Assembly (NCBI GenBank): GCA_037501455.1
Contig: CM074859.1
Location: 93,020,894-93,084,893, forward strand
From: Lantana camara
Lineage: Eukaryota > Streptophyta > Magnoliopsida > Lamiales > Verbenaceae
Direction: 5' to 3'
Length of the DNA stretch: 64,000 nt
The notes beneath the pieces are model-generated. The model was not told the DNA's origin. It made no database searches and saw only the letters and a program-made list of their open reading frames with translations. The translations under genes and the position numbers were made by a program. This document shows positions 11,784-22,703 of the stretch, piece after piece. How positions within the stretch are numbered: position 1 is the stretch's first letter; every line of letters begins with the position of its first letter.

Positions 11784-11796
11784 TGGTATCCAAAGC
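11784..11796 (+). promoter_or_regulatory. chromovirus primer-binding site (degenerate)
   Basis: TGGTATCCAAAGC follows the LTR end by two bases. It resembles the initiator tRNA-Met primer site TGGTATCAGAGC with substitutions in its second half. Confidence 0.65.
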
Positions 11797-11819
11797 TAGG
11801 CGTTCCATACAGCCTAGCT

Positions 11820-12919
11820 ATGGCAGAAGGTTTAAGGTCAAAGGATTTGCAGGAACTCATAAAGAGGCAGGATGGGGCGTTAATCGAAGAAAAAGCTGTG
11901 AGAGTTGCTGCTGAGCAGAAAATGGATGGGAAATTCAATGAACTCTCAAGTGCTTTGGAAAAATTGGCGCTACAGATGGGATCCATTGTAAATCAGATGC
12001 AGAGCTATAACAAAAATAAGTCTATGCTGGGAGATGGTTTAGCTGCAACATCTGGAAAGGCCGGGGGATCTGTCACTAATAGCCCAAATCGAACAGAGAT
12101 TCAGTCGCAGCACTCACAAGGGAATTATGGAGGTGCTACATCAAGCCATAAGTACATAGAATTCCCTGCGTTTGATGGGTCTAATCCCAGAGTGTGGATT
12201 CGCAAGACTCAAAGGTATTACCAACTATTACCCACTGTTCCTGAGTATGAGAAAGTTACTTTAGCATCGATTTATTTTTCGGGAACCGCTGAAACATGGT
12301 TACAGAGTTTGATGGAAACTAAACCGAATTTGAGTTGGGGTCAATTGGTGGAGGAGGTTTTGAAGCGGTTTGATGTGGGGGATAGGAAAATGATTTTTGG
12401 AGAATTTCACCGGTTAAGACAAACTGGAACTGTAGAGGAATACTTAGTTCAGTTTGAAGATCTTAAGTCTCAGATGCTTTTGCTTAGCAAAGGGTTGACA
12501 GAGGAGTATTTTATTGCTTCTTTTATTTATGGACTAAAAGATGAGATTAAGGCATCAGTATTTGCTGGTAAGCCACAAAACTTGGTGATGCTGTTAGTTT
12601 GGCTAAGAATCAGGAAGCTGCTGTTGATGTTTTGGTGGTTAGAGCTAATGTAATTGGAAAGAGTAATCTATCAGTTAAAACTCAAGTGAAGCCCAGTAAT
12701 CTTACTAATTCGGTGAAAACATGGAATTCTGGGAATAAGGGGAACCAATTCAATAGATCTAATTCCATGCAGAGAAGACTGTTAACTGCAGCTGAGATGA
12801 GGGCAAGGAGGGAAAAGAATCTGTGTTACAATTGTGATGAAGTGTATTCTCCAGGCCACAAATGCACTCAGAAACAACTATTTATCATTATCCCTGAAAA
12901 AGATGATTGGGAGGACTTG
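11820..12919 (+). pseudogene. chromovirus gag (frameshifted)
   Basis: The ATG at 11820 follows the primer site by 23 bases and starts MAEGLRSKDLQELIKRQ. A coiled region is followed by the retrotransposon gag core (YIEFPAFDGSNPRVWIRK near 12150, then ETWLQSLM and FHRLRQTGTVEEYLVQFE). A one-base loss near 12580 shifts the frame: the first frame ends at 12653 and the true continuation is the 12599-12919 frame. That frame carries RRLLTAAEMRARRE and the zinc knuckle CYNCDEVYSPGHKC near 12823-12864. It ends at a stop at 12920-12922. Gag would form the particle and bind RNA. Known Reina-type elements have this knuckle style. Confidence 0.85.
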
Positions 12920-13030
12920 TAAGAGTGTTTTAAAATGGAAGATGAGCTGGAAGGAGATCCTAATGACCATGAGGAGCTGACTATAACCATACATTCAATC
13001 ACTAGGAAAGGCAGTCCTCATATGTTCTAA

Positions 13031-13299
13031 ATGAAGGGAAAAATTAAAGGAAGAAAGGCTCTGATATTACTAGATTGTGGGAGTTCCACCTGTTTTGTAG
13101 ATGAGAAGATGGCTAAATCCTTACAAGGAAGAAAGGAAAGAACTAGGCCAATGAGAGTTAAGGCTGCTGGAAATGCTCAACTGATCAGTGATACCATATA
13201 TCCTGATTTTGAATTGGAGATCCAGGATCATAAATTTAATTTTCCAACCAGAGTCTTAGATTTGGGAGGAGTTGATATGGTGATGGGTGGAGAGTGGTT
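13031..13299 (+). pseudogene. chromovirus protease, interrupted by copia-1
   Basis: An aspartic protease with the active-site motif LLDCGSSTCF (usual form D-S/T-G; the catalytic Asp is kept, the next residue is Cys). It is followed by the ILDLG/MGGEW region at 13253-13299. Stops at 12920-12922 and 13028-13030 separate it from gag, where the polyprotein should be open. At 13300 copia-1 begins; the same frame continues at 22709 after the duplicated TGGTT. The protease would cut the gag-pol precursor. Confidence 0.85.
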
Positions 13300-15241
13300 T
13301 GTTGGAAAACACGAATCAGAAAGCAGCGTAAATTTAAAAAATTTCCAATAAAAGGATCTAGGACTCGCAATCGTGTAACCAAATTCGTAGGGATTAGAAA
13401 CTTACTTTCTTAATTATCTTTCTTGAAGCGTTTCAAGCCACCCAAGAACGCTCTTCTCGCGGCTTGATCCCCTCTCCTTGGTAATGCCCGAATCTTCAAA
13501 CTTCTAACTTGAAGCTCTCTAGAGATAGTCCACCAACTTGATCACAATCTAACTAGTAAGGATGCTAGTTCTCTAGTTAGTGTTTAGGCTTAACCTAGGG
13601 TTTCGTTTATCTTGGAGAAAGGATGGTGTTCAACACATGAACCAAAAGAATTGCCAATTCGCTCTAAGGGGAGCTCGAGCTCCCCTGTTTATAATAAAGG
13701 GAGGACCGAAAATCCTAGTCCTTATGGGCTAGGGTTTTGGTCTCTCTCTCTCCTATTACTTGATCATCAAGTAATTTTGACTTTGACTTTGAATTCTAAT
13801 TCAAATCAACTTTCAAGAGAGCTAAAAATATCCAAACTATTTTTGGATAATTTTATACTTTATTTATTTAAAATAAATAACTTATTTATATCTAATTAAT
13901 TAATTCATAATTAATTAACTAGATTATTTTTCTCTAAACTAAGACTTTCTTTTTAATTCAAAATTAAACCAAAGTCTATTAAATAATTAACACATTAATT
14001 ATTTAATCACCAAATAAATATTCACGCACATGCACACGTGCCCGTGAAGGACACGTGTCACGCACGTGACCCACACGTATGGTTTCACACGTGTGGAACC
14101 CTTTGGCCCGATTAACTCGTTTAATCATTTTAAAGCCTCAACTCATGTAACCAAGTTGTTGTGTGTGACCCTCTAGGTTCTCAATTCAATTAGCAGTGAC
14201 CCTAATTAATTAATTCACTAATTAATTAATCAGTCCACAGATTAAACGACCATAGTCTAGCAAAAGGTGTTTAACCCCTAGCTGAATCGGAATGTTCGGA
14301 TTCGAAAGAACCTTTAAGTCAATGATTCATGTGACATACAATCCTCCTACTTACTATCTCTCAACCAAGATCTAGGGCAAGGGAATAATCAGAACCCTAA
14401 TAATCCGGTCTTAAAGCTAAGTGCATTTCATATCCATTTGATCTCAATCCAAGAAACCCTTTTCTTGATGTCTTGATCTACTGCCTTGGCCAAGGACTCC
14501 ATATGGCATATGAATGACTTACACAATAAGAGATCACCTTGCAAATGCAAGTGTAGGTCCTTTCTTGATTCTCATTCTCTTTCATGAATCACTTGTGCAG
14601 CCCCAGCATAAGCCTTGAATCAGTTGTCTAAGGCGACACCGTTTAAAGCTTATACCTAAGACTACAGAGTTAACTTATAAAGTGACAAGGAACCTCAAGT
14701 CTTAAGGATCAATTAATCACATCAATGACTCGTGAGATATTTCCTAATCTGGAAGTTTCCATTTCCTGAAATAGAAACTTCCTTTCCCATTTAGGAATGT
14801 TCTCACACGGGGCACCTAAGTGAACTTACTTATTAAAGTAAGCACCCTCATGTATCACACACGTATCAACTATACACTTTGCACCTCCATGAAACAAGGT
14901 GGTCCTTCTTAAGGGCGTGGTCCCACAAACAAGCCTTAGAGGAGTCAGGTTGACGCTCCCAGTGTCTGTAGGACTCATCGGCTTGGAGTATTTTACTAAT
15001 CATGACTTATGTGATATAGGGCTCATTTCATGAACCATTTCACCTAAATGTTAGAGTCCTAAAGTCATCAGGATAAGGGGAGTTCTCATACATGCACAGA
15101 TAAAGTAAACGCATACCAAACAAGAGCATATAAAGAAGTGTTGCCTCAATTCGTTATTTCATTCAAAGATTGTCTGTGATTACAATAAGGGAAAGCACAA
15201 AGCAAATATACAATAGGCTTTCTAGGGCACTATTCCTAACA
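13300..15241 (-). repeat. copia-1 3' LTR (1,942 bp)
   Basis: Ends TGTT...AACA as required. It contains a perfect 20-bp palindrome at 13667-13686 (core GAGCTCGAGCTC) beside the TATA region, mutated here to TATAAACA, and a G-box cluster at 14031-14095. The ORF at 13612-13899 recurs in the other LTR and is not a gene. Confidence 0.95.
14031..14095. promoter_or_regulatory. G-box (CACGTG) cluster in copia-1 3' LTR
   Basis: Four CACGTG cores lie within about 65 bp. In plants, G-boxes bind bZIP and bHLH factors involved in light and abscisic-acid responses; activity here is inferred. The cluster lies about 350-400 bp upstream (sense) of the TATA region. Confidence 0.7.
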
Positions 15242-15256
15242 ATCTCCCACTTGCCC
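15242..15256 (-). promoter_or_regulatory. copia-1 polypurine tract
   Basis: Sense GGGCAAGTGGGAGAT directly abuts the 3' LTR start TGTTAGG. It would prime plus-strand DNA synthesis. The same tract recurs before the copia-2, copia-3 and copia-4 3' LTRs. Confidence 0.85.
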
Positions 15257-15257
15257 G

Positions 15258-17306
15258 TCAAAGCCATTGTAAAGCTACTCTAAGTCCCATCTTCTGAAGA
15301 GGTCCTTGGAAAGCTTCTCGACTAAGGGGTTTAGTAAGTGGATCTGTCATGTTCTCTGCTGATGTGACCCTCTCAATTTGCACATCTCCTCTTTTGATAA
15401 TATCATGGATTAGGTGATACTTCCTCATAATGTGCTTGGTCCGTTGGTGAGATCTTGGTTCTCTTGCTTGAGCAACCGCCCCAGTGTTGTCACAAAACAC
15501 AGAAATGGGGTCTTTCATGCTAGGAACAACATTCAACTCTTGAATGAAGTTTCTAATCCAAACACCTTCCTTAGCTGCATCATTTGCAGCTAAGTATTTG
15601 GCCTCAGTGGTCGAATCTGCAGTGGTAGTTTGTTTGGAACTCTTCCAATTCACTGCTCCGCCGTTTAGGCAGAAAATGTATCCTGGCATTAACTTAAAAT
15701 CATCTAAGTCAGATGCAAAGCTTGTATCGCAGTATCCTTCGACAATAAGATCTTTCTGACCTCCGTAAACTAAGAATAAATCTTTAGTACTTTTCAAGTA
15801 CTTGAGAATATTCTTCACGGCAACCCAGTGACCATCTCCAGGGTCAGATTGGAAACGAATTGTTACACTAAGTGCATAAGCCACATCCGGTCGAGTACAT
15901 AACATCGCATACATTATGCTACCTATTGCTTATGCATAAGGTGTATGAGTCATTCTTTCCTTCTCAAGGTTAGTCTTAGGACACATCTTCTTTGAAAGAC
16001 ATGTTCCTACACTCATGAGAAGGTTCTTAACCTTTGCTGACTCCATATTGAATCTCTTCAATACTTTGTCAATGTACATCGACTGTGATAGTCCTATTAA
16101 CCTTCTAGATCTATCTCTATAGATTTTAATTCCAAGGATATAGGATGCATCACCCAGATCTTTCATCTCGAATTGGTTCGATAACCATAACTTAGTCACT
16201 TTCATGTCATCCTTCGAATTCCCAACAAGAAGGATGTCATCAACATAAAGTACTAAGGATTGCACTGAGGTCTCCAATTCCTTTCTATACACACATGATT
16301 CATTCAAAATTTGAGTGAAGCCAAACGCTTTGACTGATTCATCAAATCGAATGTTCCAATTCCTAGAAGCCTGTTTCAATCCATAGATTGATCTTTGGAG
16401 TTTGCAAACCTTTTGCTCACTCCCACTGAATGTGAAACCTCTGGGTTGCTCCATATAAATGTCTTTATCAATGTCACCATTGAGAAAGACAGTTTTCACA
16501 TCCATTTGCCATATCTCGTAGTCATAATACGCAGCAATGTCAAGCATGATCCGAATAGACTTTTGCATTGCAACTGGCGAAAAGGTTTCATCAAAGTCCA
16601 CGCCGGGTCTTTGAGTGAATCCTTTTGCAACCAGTCTTGCTTTGTAGGCTGCAATGCTTCCATCAACTCCAAGCTTTCTCTTAAAGATCCATTTACAACC
16701 TATGGGTTTGACCCCATCAGGCAAATCTACCAAGGTCCAAACTTGGTTGGAGTTCATGGAATCCATTTCGGATTTCATGGCTTCTATCCACTGTTTAGAG
16801 TCAGAATCTGAAAGTGCCTCCTCATATGTTAAAGGATCGTTATCCTTTTGAGAGATTTCATGGAAGAATCCATACCATCTCTCCGGCTGTCTAGGAGTGC
16901 GTTCAGAACGCCTCAGAGGAGGATTTTCGTGTGTATCAAAATTCGTGATTGGTCGTGGTTGATCAGAAGGGGACATCTCTTCAGTGGGTGGCGTGGGCTC
17001 ACTTTGTACTTCCTCTAATTCTATGATCTTCCCTTGCTTTTCTTTAAGGAACGGTTCCTCCAGAAAAGTGGCATTTTTGGAAACAAACACCTTTTGTTCA
17101 GATTGATCATAGAAGTAGTATCCTATGGATTCCTTAGGATAACCTACAAAGTAGCATAAGTTAGAACGAGATTCTAACTTGTCTCCCACTGTCCTCTTCA
17201 CGTAAGCAGGGCAACCCCAAATTCTTAAGTAAGAATAACTAGGGATTTTACCATGCCACATTTCATAGGGCGCTTTAGGGACTGACTTAGAGGGAACTAG
17301 ATTCAA
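15258..17306 (-). pseudogene. copia-1 pol: integrase C-end, reverse transcriptase, RNase H
   Basis: Starting at 17306 the frame gives the end of a copia integrase (PYEMWHGKIPSYSYLRIWGC, then FVGYPKESIGYYFYD), then RT (WKWIFKRK-type region as GCKWIFKRKLGVDGSIAAYK; GVDFDETFSPV; catalytic LVLYVDDILLVGN). RNase H follows (GYCDTSFASDLDD, TTEAKYLAANDAAKEGVWI, SHQRTKHIMRKYHLI). A single in-frame stop at 15930-15932 separates RT from RNase H, which ends at 15258, two bases from the polypurine tract. RT and RNase H would copy element RNA into DNA. The integrase catalytic core is absent upstream. Otherwise the frame is well kept, in line with a recent insertion. Confidence 0.92.
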
Positions 17307-17360
17307 CTAGATTTTACCATGCCACATTTCATAGGGCGTTTTAGGGACTGACTTAGAGGG
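17249..17360 (-). repeat. about 55-bp imperfect direct repeat at the integrase deletion
   Basis: 'tttaccatgccacatttcat' plus 'agggactgacttagaggga' occurs at about 17249-17293 and again at 17313-17360. It lies where the protease frame meets the integrase C-terminal frame. The duplication marks the junction where the integrase core was lost. Confidence 0.85.
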
Positions 17361-17869
17361 ATTTTAAGAATAACTAGATTCGTTTCTCGTTGTATATTCA
17401 TAATATTGATATTCTGAGTTAGATAAAGTCTTTTACTTAGAGTACCGATGTGAAAGGAAGAGTTGTTCCATTTGATAAAGTATTTACCATTCTTAATATA
17501 AGTTTCATAACCTTCACAATCTAAAATTGGAACAAAAATTATATTACGAATAATGCTCGGTACATAAAGGACTTTATTTAAGACTAACTCAAAACTACCT
17601 AAATATAATCTAATTGTGCCTAAAGCTCGAGCTTCAACATTTAAGCCATCGCCGATCTTCAAGACACATTCTCCTTCTTTGAGTTGTTGGACTTCACTTA
17701 GCATCTGTACATCATTACAGAAATGAGTTCCACAACCGGTATCAAGTACACAAGAACTAGAATTAATAGAAAGATTTACTTCAATGAGAAAGATACCTTT
17801 CTTTAGAGTACCTCTCCTTCGGGTAGTTTCTCCTCCAATGTCCCGCTTTGCCACAATGGAAGCAAACAT
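17303..17869 (-). pseudogene. copia-1 protease and pre-integrase stub
   Basis: It carries the copia protease active site SCVLDTGCGTHFCNDVQ near 17750, then the body of the domain (LKIGDGLNVEARALGTIRLY, VLYVPSIIRNIIFVP). It ends with a short stretch corresponding to the start of the pre-integrase region (GTLSKRLYLTQ). The zinc-binding and DDE core of integrase should follow but are missing; the frame runs into the duplicated segment and stops. The frame overlaps the gag frame at 17781-17869, implying a frameshift between them. Confidence 0.85.
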
Positions 17870-18626
17870 CCTCTTTCTGATCTCGCTTCTTCTTTTGGGC
17901 CTTCCCCTTCAAAACGCCACCATTGGGCCTAAGGGGGTTCTTCTTCTTCTTTTGGGCTCTCTTGCCCTTACCTTTAGAAGGCCCAGAAGAGGAAGATGGA
18001 GCATTCACCATCAAAACCTTATTGTCCTTCTTGATCGTGCTGTCAGCAGTCACAAGCTGACTAATCAGCTCAGCTACAGGAGCACCAGCATGATTCATGT
18101 TGAAATTAAGGACAAATGGGTTGAATGATGGTGGGAACGAAGCTAGCAACAAATCCACTGAAAGCTCATCTTTCAGTGGTATGTCCATGGAAGCAAGTTT
18201 CTCAGTAAGGGCGAGAAACTTCAGTCCATATTCATGGACACTTGAACCTTCCCTCATTCTTAAGTGGAATAATTCCTTTGAAGTGTTATACCTTGTAACA
18301 CGTTCATGAGCGCGGTAAAGTTGCTCTAAGTGGTCTTAAATCTCCCAAGAGAATTCCATGGCCTCATGTTGCCTTTGCAAGTCCGGAGACATGTTAGCCA
18401 ATATAAGGCAACGAGCTTGGAGATTATCATCGTTCCACTTCTGAATCGCGTCCCGCTCGGCCCGAGTGGGAGCCTCCCCTTCGGGACTAGGCTCCCCTTC
18501 GAAGAGAACATAAGTTCTCTTCTCAGAATCTAAAATGATTTTTAGATTCCTTAGCCAATCAGAATAGTAGGGACCAGTCAACTTGTTTGACTCGAGGATC
18601 GATACAAGAGGGTTTTTGGTTGCCAT
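17781..18626 (-). pseudogene. copia-1 gag
   Basis: ATG at 18626: MATKNPLVSILESNKLTGPY, followed by SDWLRNLKIILDSEK, the N-terminal region of copia gag. A stop at 18336-18338 (after SWEI) interrupts it. The same frame then continues with LRMREGSSVHEYGLKFLALT, a Lys-rich linker, and the zinc knuckle CFHCGKAGHWRRNYP near 17840. The knuckle pattern is CX2CX4HX4C, but its last Cys is Tyr here. Gag would form the virus-like particle and bind RNA. The start is chosen because it opens the conserved MATxNPLVSIL block. Confidence 0.88.
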
Positions 18627-18830
18627 TTCAAAACACGTAGAGAATCACAGAATCTACGACCTAAATGGTAAAACAGAGAACTAGTGAGCATGCTGAATTA
18701 TAACCATATACAAAAGATAAGGTCTTTAATCTAATGTAGCTCCCACTGTTTTTCAAAGATCTAGAATTCCCAAAGATCTAAGAGGAACACCTTTCCCAAT
18801 GGGTACTAAGATCCTAGGCATTTTACCTCG

Positions 18831-19153
18831 AACCCATGACTCGCGGACATTCTAAGTAAAACCCTAGGTAGGTACAACTTACCAATTCTAATACCTTTAG
18901 AACTCTTAGTAATTGTTTTTGCATCACCTATCTTTCAATATGGACCCACGACTCGTGCGGCATCCATATTTACTTAGGCGTTAAGCTAGACCCATCAATC
19001 ATAAGATCATGATCAAAACTTAGTTCGAACGACCCACGACTCACGGACATCGCCCTTGCCAAAATTGACCACGAAATATTGACCATTTAAAATGATCAAT
19101 TAGGTAACTGAGAACTAATAAGCTCCACTAGCTATCCCACGACTCGCGGACAA
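18831..19153 (-). repeat. four copies of a leader motif, copia-1
   Basis: Four copies of about 20 bp, sense consensus ATGTCCGCGAGTCGTGGGTC, lie at 18831-18850, 18943-18963, 19031-19050 and 19133-19153. All are in the untranslated leader just upstream of gag. Each holds a small inverted repeat (CACGA-G-TCGTG or a variant). Copia-3 has the same motif four times at the same spacing (42871-43200). Possible RNA packaging or translation element; the function is inferred only from conservation. Confidence 0.8.
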
Positions 19154-20747
19154 TAACTAGCTTCACTTACTAAACTTAAAACCTATTGATGGAATGCTAG
19201 GAATTTAATTCAAAATTTTCATCTCGAATAAATACCTATTTGTTCGAAATTAGCATAATATTTAAAGGGAATTTTCGAATCAACCGGAGAGTTGTCCGGT
19301 TCGACCTCACCAACATATATGTTATCTAATTTTATTAGTCTTGATTAATGCAAGTACACTTAAATGCATTTCAAACAAGCACATAAACAGATAACATTTC
19401 CTAGCATGATACTAACATGTAATGATCATGGGTTCTACCTATCTTATGCGTGATATGTGGGAGCCACTCCACAATCACAAGTTCTAACATACATGCCACA
19501 TAAACAGTTTAAATCACATAAGGGAAAGCGGTAACAAAATACGAGCCCTATCTCTATTACATTTTTACAATTGAGATTCCCCTCCTTGACATTTTGAGGG
19601 GTCTTCACTTATGGCCTCCTTGTTACTTGAATGTGGTCCATCTTACTCCATGGGTGCATTGTCTCCAAAATGAAAATAAAACCTCACCACCTATCTCTAC
19701 TCTCAAATTACAATAAAAAGAAAAAGACATAAAGTAATAAGGCTCAATCTTCATATTGGCCTTAGACAATTACACGGCGAATACCCCGTAACAATACGCA
19801 CATAAGTGAGGCTCCAACCTCAATTAAAAAATGCAACTATAGGGCTCCAACCCCAATTTAAACCATCCATGTGCATAAATTAAAACCATACAAAGATCTA
19901 AACCCATGATCACCTAACATGCTTTCGCGAGACTTTAAATTTAGCCAACAAATTAATTTTCCCGTTTCAAGTGCTAATGACTTAAAACACAACTTGATGC
20001 GAGTCTTGTTTATAAAAGTTTTCAATAAATCCCAAATTAACAAAACAAATAAAATTCCAATTAATTTCTGAAAATTAATAATTTTATCAAAGATGTATTT
20101 TCCCAAAATATAAACCGTTTCAATTTCTCAAAAATCCCAATTTTAAGTTTTATTCAAAAAAATTAAAATAAATATTCAAAAATAAAATTTTAAAATTAAA
20201 ATAAAAAATTGGGACTGGATTGCACGAAATACGAAAACGGATCACGAGAAAAACGGGGCCCGTACGCGAATGCGGACCGCACGCGTAGCGGTGCGCGAGC
20301 GCGCGCGGTCCTATCGCCCAGCTTGCGGGCGGCTGGCTGATGACGGGCGGGCGCGGCTAGGCTCGCCCGGGAGGCTCCCGCACAGGCGTGCGGGAGGTGC
20401 TGGGCGGGACGCCCTGCGCGCGCCTGGGACAGGCGGGCGGCGGGGTGCGACTCCTTCGCGCGCGGTGTTTCGCTTTTTCGTCGTAATCCGGGTTTTCGTT
20501 TTGTGTTTTCGTTCAAAAGCAAAACCAATCGAAGAAATCCAAAAACAGTTTATACAGTTTCAAATCTAAAATAGTTTTCAAAAAATTAAATTTTGCAAAA
20601 CCAATTTTCAGAAACTTTGAGGAAAAAAATACAGTTTCGTAATTCAGTCTTTCTAAAACAATTACAAATACTCAATCGCATCAAGCCTAAGAATTTCTAC
20701 CAAATTCAGAATAATTGAGACGAATCAGAAACACGATTAACGAGGTG
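19154..20747 (-). other. copia-1 leader, rest
   Basis: Non-coding RNA leader between the primer site and the four-motif block, AT-rich apart from the GC-rich island at 20260-20480. It shares a stretch at 19440-19480 ('gtgggagccactccacaat') with the copia-3 leader near 42555 (inverted orientation, same sense). Open frames here are not supported as genes. Confidence 0.6.
20260..20480 (-). promoter_or_regulatory. GC-rich structured island in copia-1 leader
   Basis: About 220 bp of very GC- and CpG-rich sequence in an otherwise AT-rich element, starting about 270 nt after the primer site. It contains a strong hairpin at 20375-20396: arms CTCCCGCAC and GTGCGGGAG with a 4-nt loop. Copia-3 has the core stem CCCGCAC/GTGCGGG at the matching place. 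Candidate RNA packaging or dimerisation structure. The ORF at 20196-20528 is compositional, not a recognised protein. Confidence 0.55.
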
Positions 20748-20759
20748 GCTCTGATACCA
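20748..20759 (-). promoter_or_regulatory. copia-1 primer-binding site
   Basis: Sense TGGTATCAGAGC, two bases after the LTR end CCAACA. It is complementary to the 3' end of plant initiator tRNA-Met. Confidence 0.95.
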
Positions 20760-21128
20760 CTTGTTGGAAAACACGAATCAGAAAGCAGCGGAAATTTAAA
20801 AAATTTCCAACAAAAGGATCTAGGACTCGCAATCGTGTAACCAAATTCGAAGGGATTAGAAACTTACTTTCTTAATTGTCTTTCTTGAAGCGTTTCAAGC
20901 CACCCAAGAACGCTCTTCTCACGGCTTGATCCCCTCTCCTTGGTAAAGCTCGAATCTTCAAACTTCTAACTTGAAGCTCTCTAGAGATAGTCCACCAACT
21001 TGATCACAATCTAACTAGTAAGGATGCTAGTTCTCTAGTTAGTGTTTAGGCTTAACCTAGGGTTTCGTTTATCTTGGAGAAAGGATGGTGTTCAACACAT
21101 GAACCAAAAGAATTTCCAATTCGCTGTA

Positions 21129-21165
21129 AGGGGAGCTCGAGCTCCCCTATTTATAATAAAGGGAG
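21129..21165 (-). promoter_or_regulatory. copia-1 core promoter: TATA box with adjacent palindrome
   Basis: Sense TATAAATA is at 21155-21148. Downstream lies a perfect 20-bp palindrome (21129-21148, core GAGCTCGAGCTC). The TATA box is also bracketed by CTCCC (21142-21146) and GGGAG (21161-21165). It would start element RNA about 25-30 bp further along. Compare the inverted-repeat TATA boxes of copia-2, -3 and -4. Confidence 0.65.
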
Positions 21166-21490
21166 GACCGAAAATCCTAGTCCTTATGGGCTAGGGTTTT
21201 GGTCTCTCTCTCTCCTATTACTTGATCATCAAGTAATTTTGACTTTGACTTTGAATTCTAATTCAAATCAACTTTCAAGAGAGCTAAAAATATCCAAACT
21301 ATTTTTGGATAATTTTATACTTTATTTATTTAAAATAAATAACTTATTTATATCTAATTAATTCATTCATAATTAATTAACTAGATTATTTTTCTCCAAA
21401 ATAAGACTTTCTTTTTAATTCAAAATTAAACCAAAGTCTACTAAATAATTAACACATTAATTATTTAATCACCAAATAAATATTCACGCA

Positions 21491-21558
21491 CATGCACACG
21501 TGCCCATGAAGGACACGTGTCACGTACGTGACCCACACGTGTGGTTTCACACGTGTGG
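21491..21558. promoter_or_regulatory. G-box cluster in copia-1 5' LTR
   Basis: Repeated CACGTG and ACGTG cores in the same position as in the 3' LTR, about 340-400 bp upstream of the TATA box. Likely an enhancer for bZIP/bHLH factors (inferred). Confidence 0.7.
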
Positions 21559-22703
21559 AACCCTTTAGCCCGATTAACTCGTTTAATCATTTTAAAGCCT
21601 CAACTCATGTAACCAAGTTGTTTTGTGTGACCCTCTATTTTCTTAATTCAATTAGCAGTGACCCTAATTAATTAATTCACTAATTAATTAATCAGTCCAC
21701 AGATTAAACGACCATAGTCTAGCAACAGGTGTTTAACCCCTAGCTGAATTGGAATGTTCGGATTCGAAAGAACCTTTAAGTCAATGATTCATGTGAGATA
21801 CAATCCTCCTACTTACTATCTCTCAACCAAGATCTAGGGCAAGGGAATAATCAGAACCCTAATAATCCGGTCTTAAAGCTAAGTGCATTTCATATCCATT
21901 TGATCTCAATCCAAGAAACCCTTTTCTTGATGTCTTGATCTACTGCCTTGGCCAAGGACTCCATATGGCATATGAATGACTTACACAATAAGAGATCACC
22001 TTGCAAATGCAAGTGTAGGTCCTTTCTTGATTCTCATTCTCTTTCATGAATCACTTGTGCAGCCCCAGCATAAGCCTTGAATCAGTTGTCTAAGGCGACA
22101 CCGTTTAAAGCTTATACCTAAGACTACAGAGTTAACTTATAAAGTGACAAGGAACCTCAAGTCTTAAGGATCAATTAATCACATCAATGACTCGTGAGAT
22201 ATTTCCTAATCTGGAAGTTTCCATTTCCTGAAATAGAAACTTCCTTTCCCATTTAGGAATGTTCTCACACGGGGCACCTAAGTGAACTTACTTATTAAAG
22301 TAAACACCCTCATGTATCACGCACGTATCAACTATACACTTTGCACCTCCATGAAACAAGGTGGTCCTTCTTAAGGGCGTGGTCCCACAAACAAGCCTTA
22401 GAGGAGTCAGGTTGACACTCCCACTGTCTGTAGGACTCATCGGCTTGGAGTATTTTACTAATCATGACTTATGTGATATAGGGCTCGTTTCATGAACCAT
22501 TTCACCTAAATGTTAGAGTCCTAAAGTCATCAGGATTAGGGGAGTTCTCATACATGCACAGATAAAGTAAACGCATACCAAACAAGAGCATATAAAGAAG
22601 TGTTGCCTCAATTTGTTATTTCATTCAAAGATTGTCTGTGATTACAATAAGGAAAAACACAAAACGGATATACAATCGGCTTTCTAGGGCATTATTCCTA
22701 ACA

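Larger units (their letters stand above)
13300..22703 (-). mobile_element. copia-1, Ty1/copia element with two full LTRs (9,404 bp)
   Basis: Minus strand: 5' LTR 20762-22703, primer site, a 2.1-kb leader, gag, protease, integrase end, RT, RNase H, polypurine tract, 3' LTR 13300-15241. Both LTRs are exactly 1,942 bp and begin TGTTAGGAATAGTGCC or TGTTAGGAATAATGCC. The perfect 5-bp target duplication TGGTT is at 13295-13299 and 22704-22708. The LTRs show about 40 substitutions and no indel by eye (about 2%), the youngest of the datable insertions here. The integrase core is deleted and gag and pol have stops, so it cannot move by itself. Confidence 0.95.
20762..22703 (-). repeat. copia-1 5' LTR (1,942 bp)
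   Basis: Same length as the 3' LTR. It keeps the TATAAATA box that is mutated in the 3' copy, and its G-box cluster is at 21491-21558. The right edge AACA at 22703 abuts the TGGTT target duplication. Confidence 0.95.

Noticed and set aside
13612..13899. 95-codon ORF, repeated at 21074-21361
   Set aside because: Identical position in the two copia-1 LTRs; no protein family recognised.
16395..16811. 138-codon plus-strand ORF, with a relative at 38488-38904
   Set aside because: Antisense shadow of the conserved copia RT; conservation comes from the coding strand.
20196..20569. Two overlapping ORFs of about 100 codons in GC-rich DNA
   Set aside because: Low stop density is explained by GC content; Arg/Ala/Pro-rich translations without domain; located in a retrotransposon leader.
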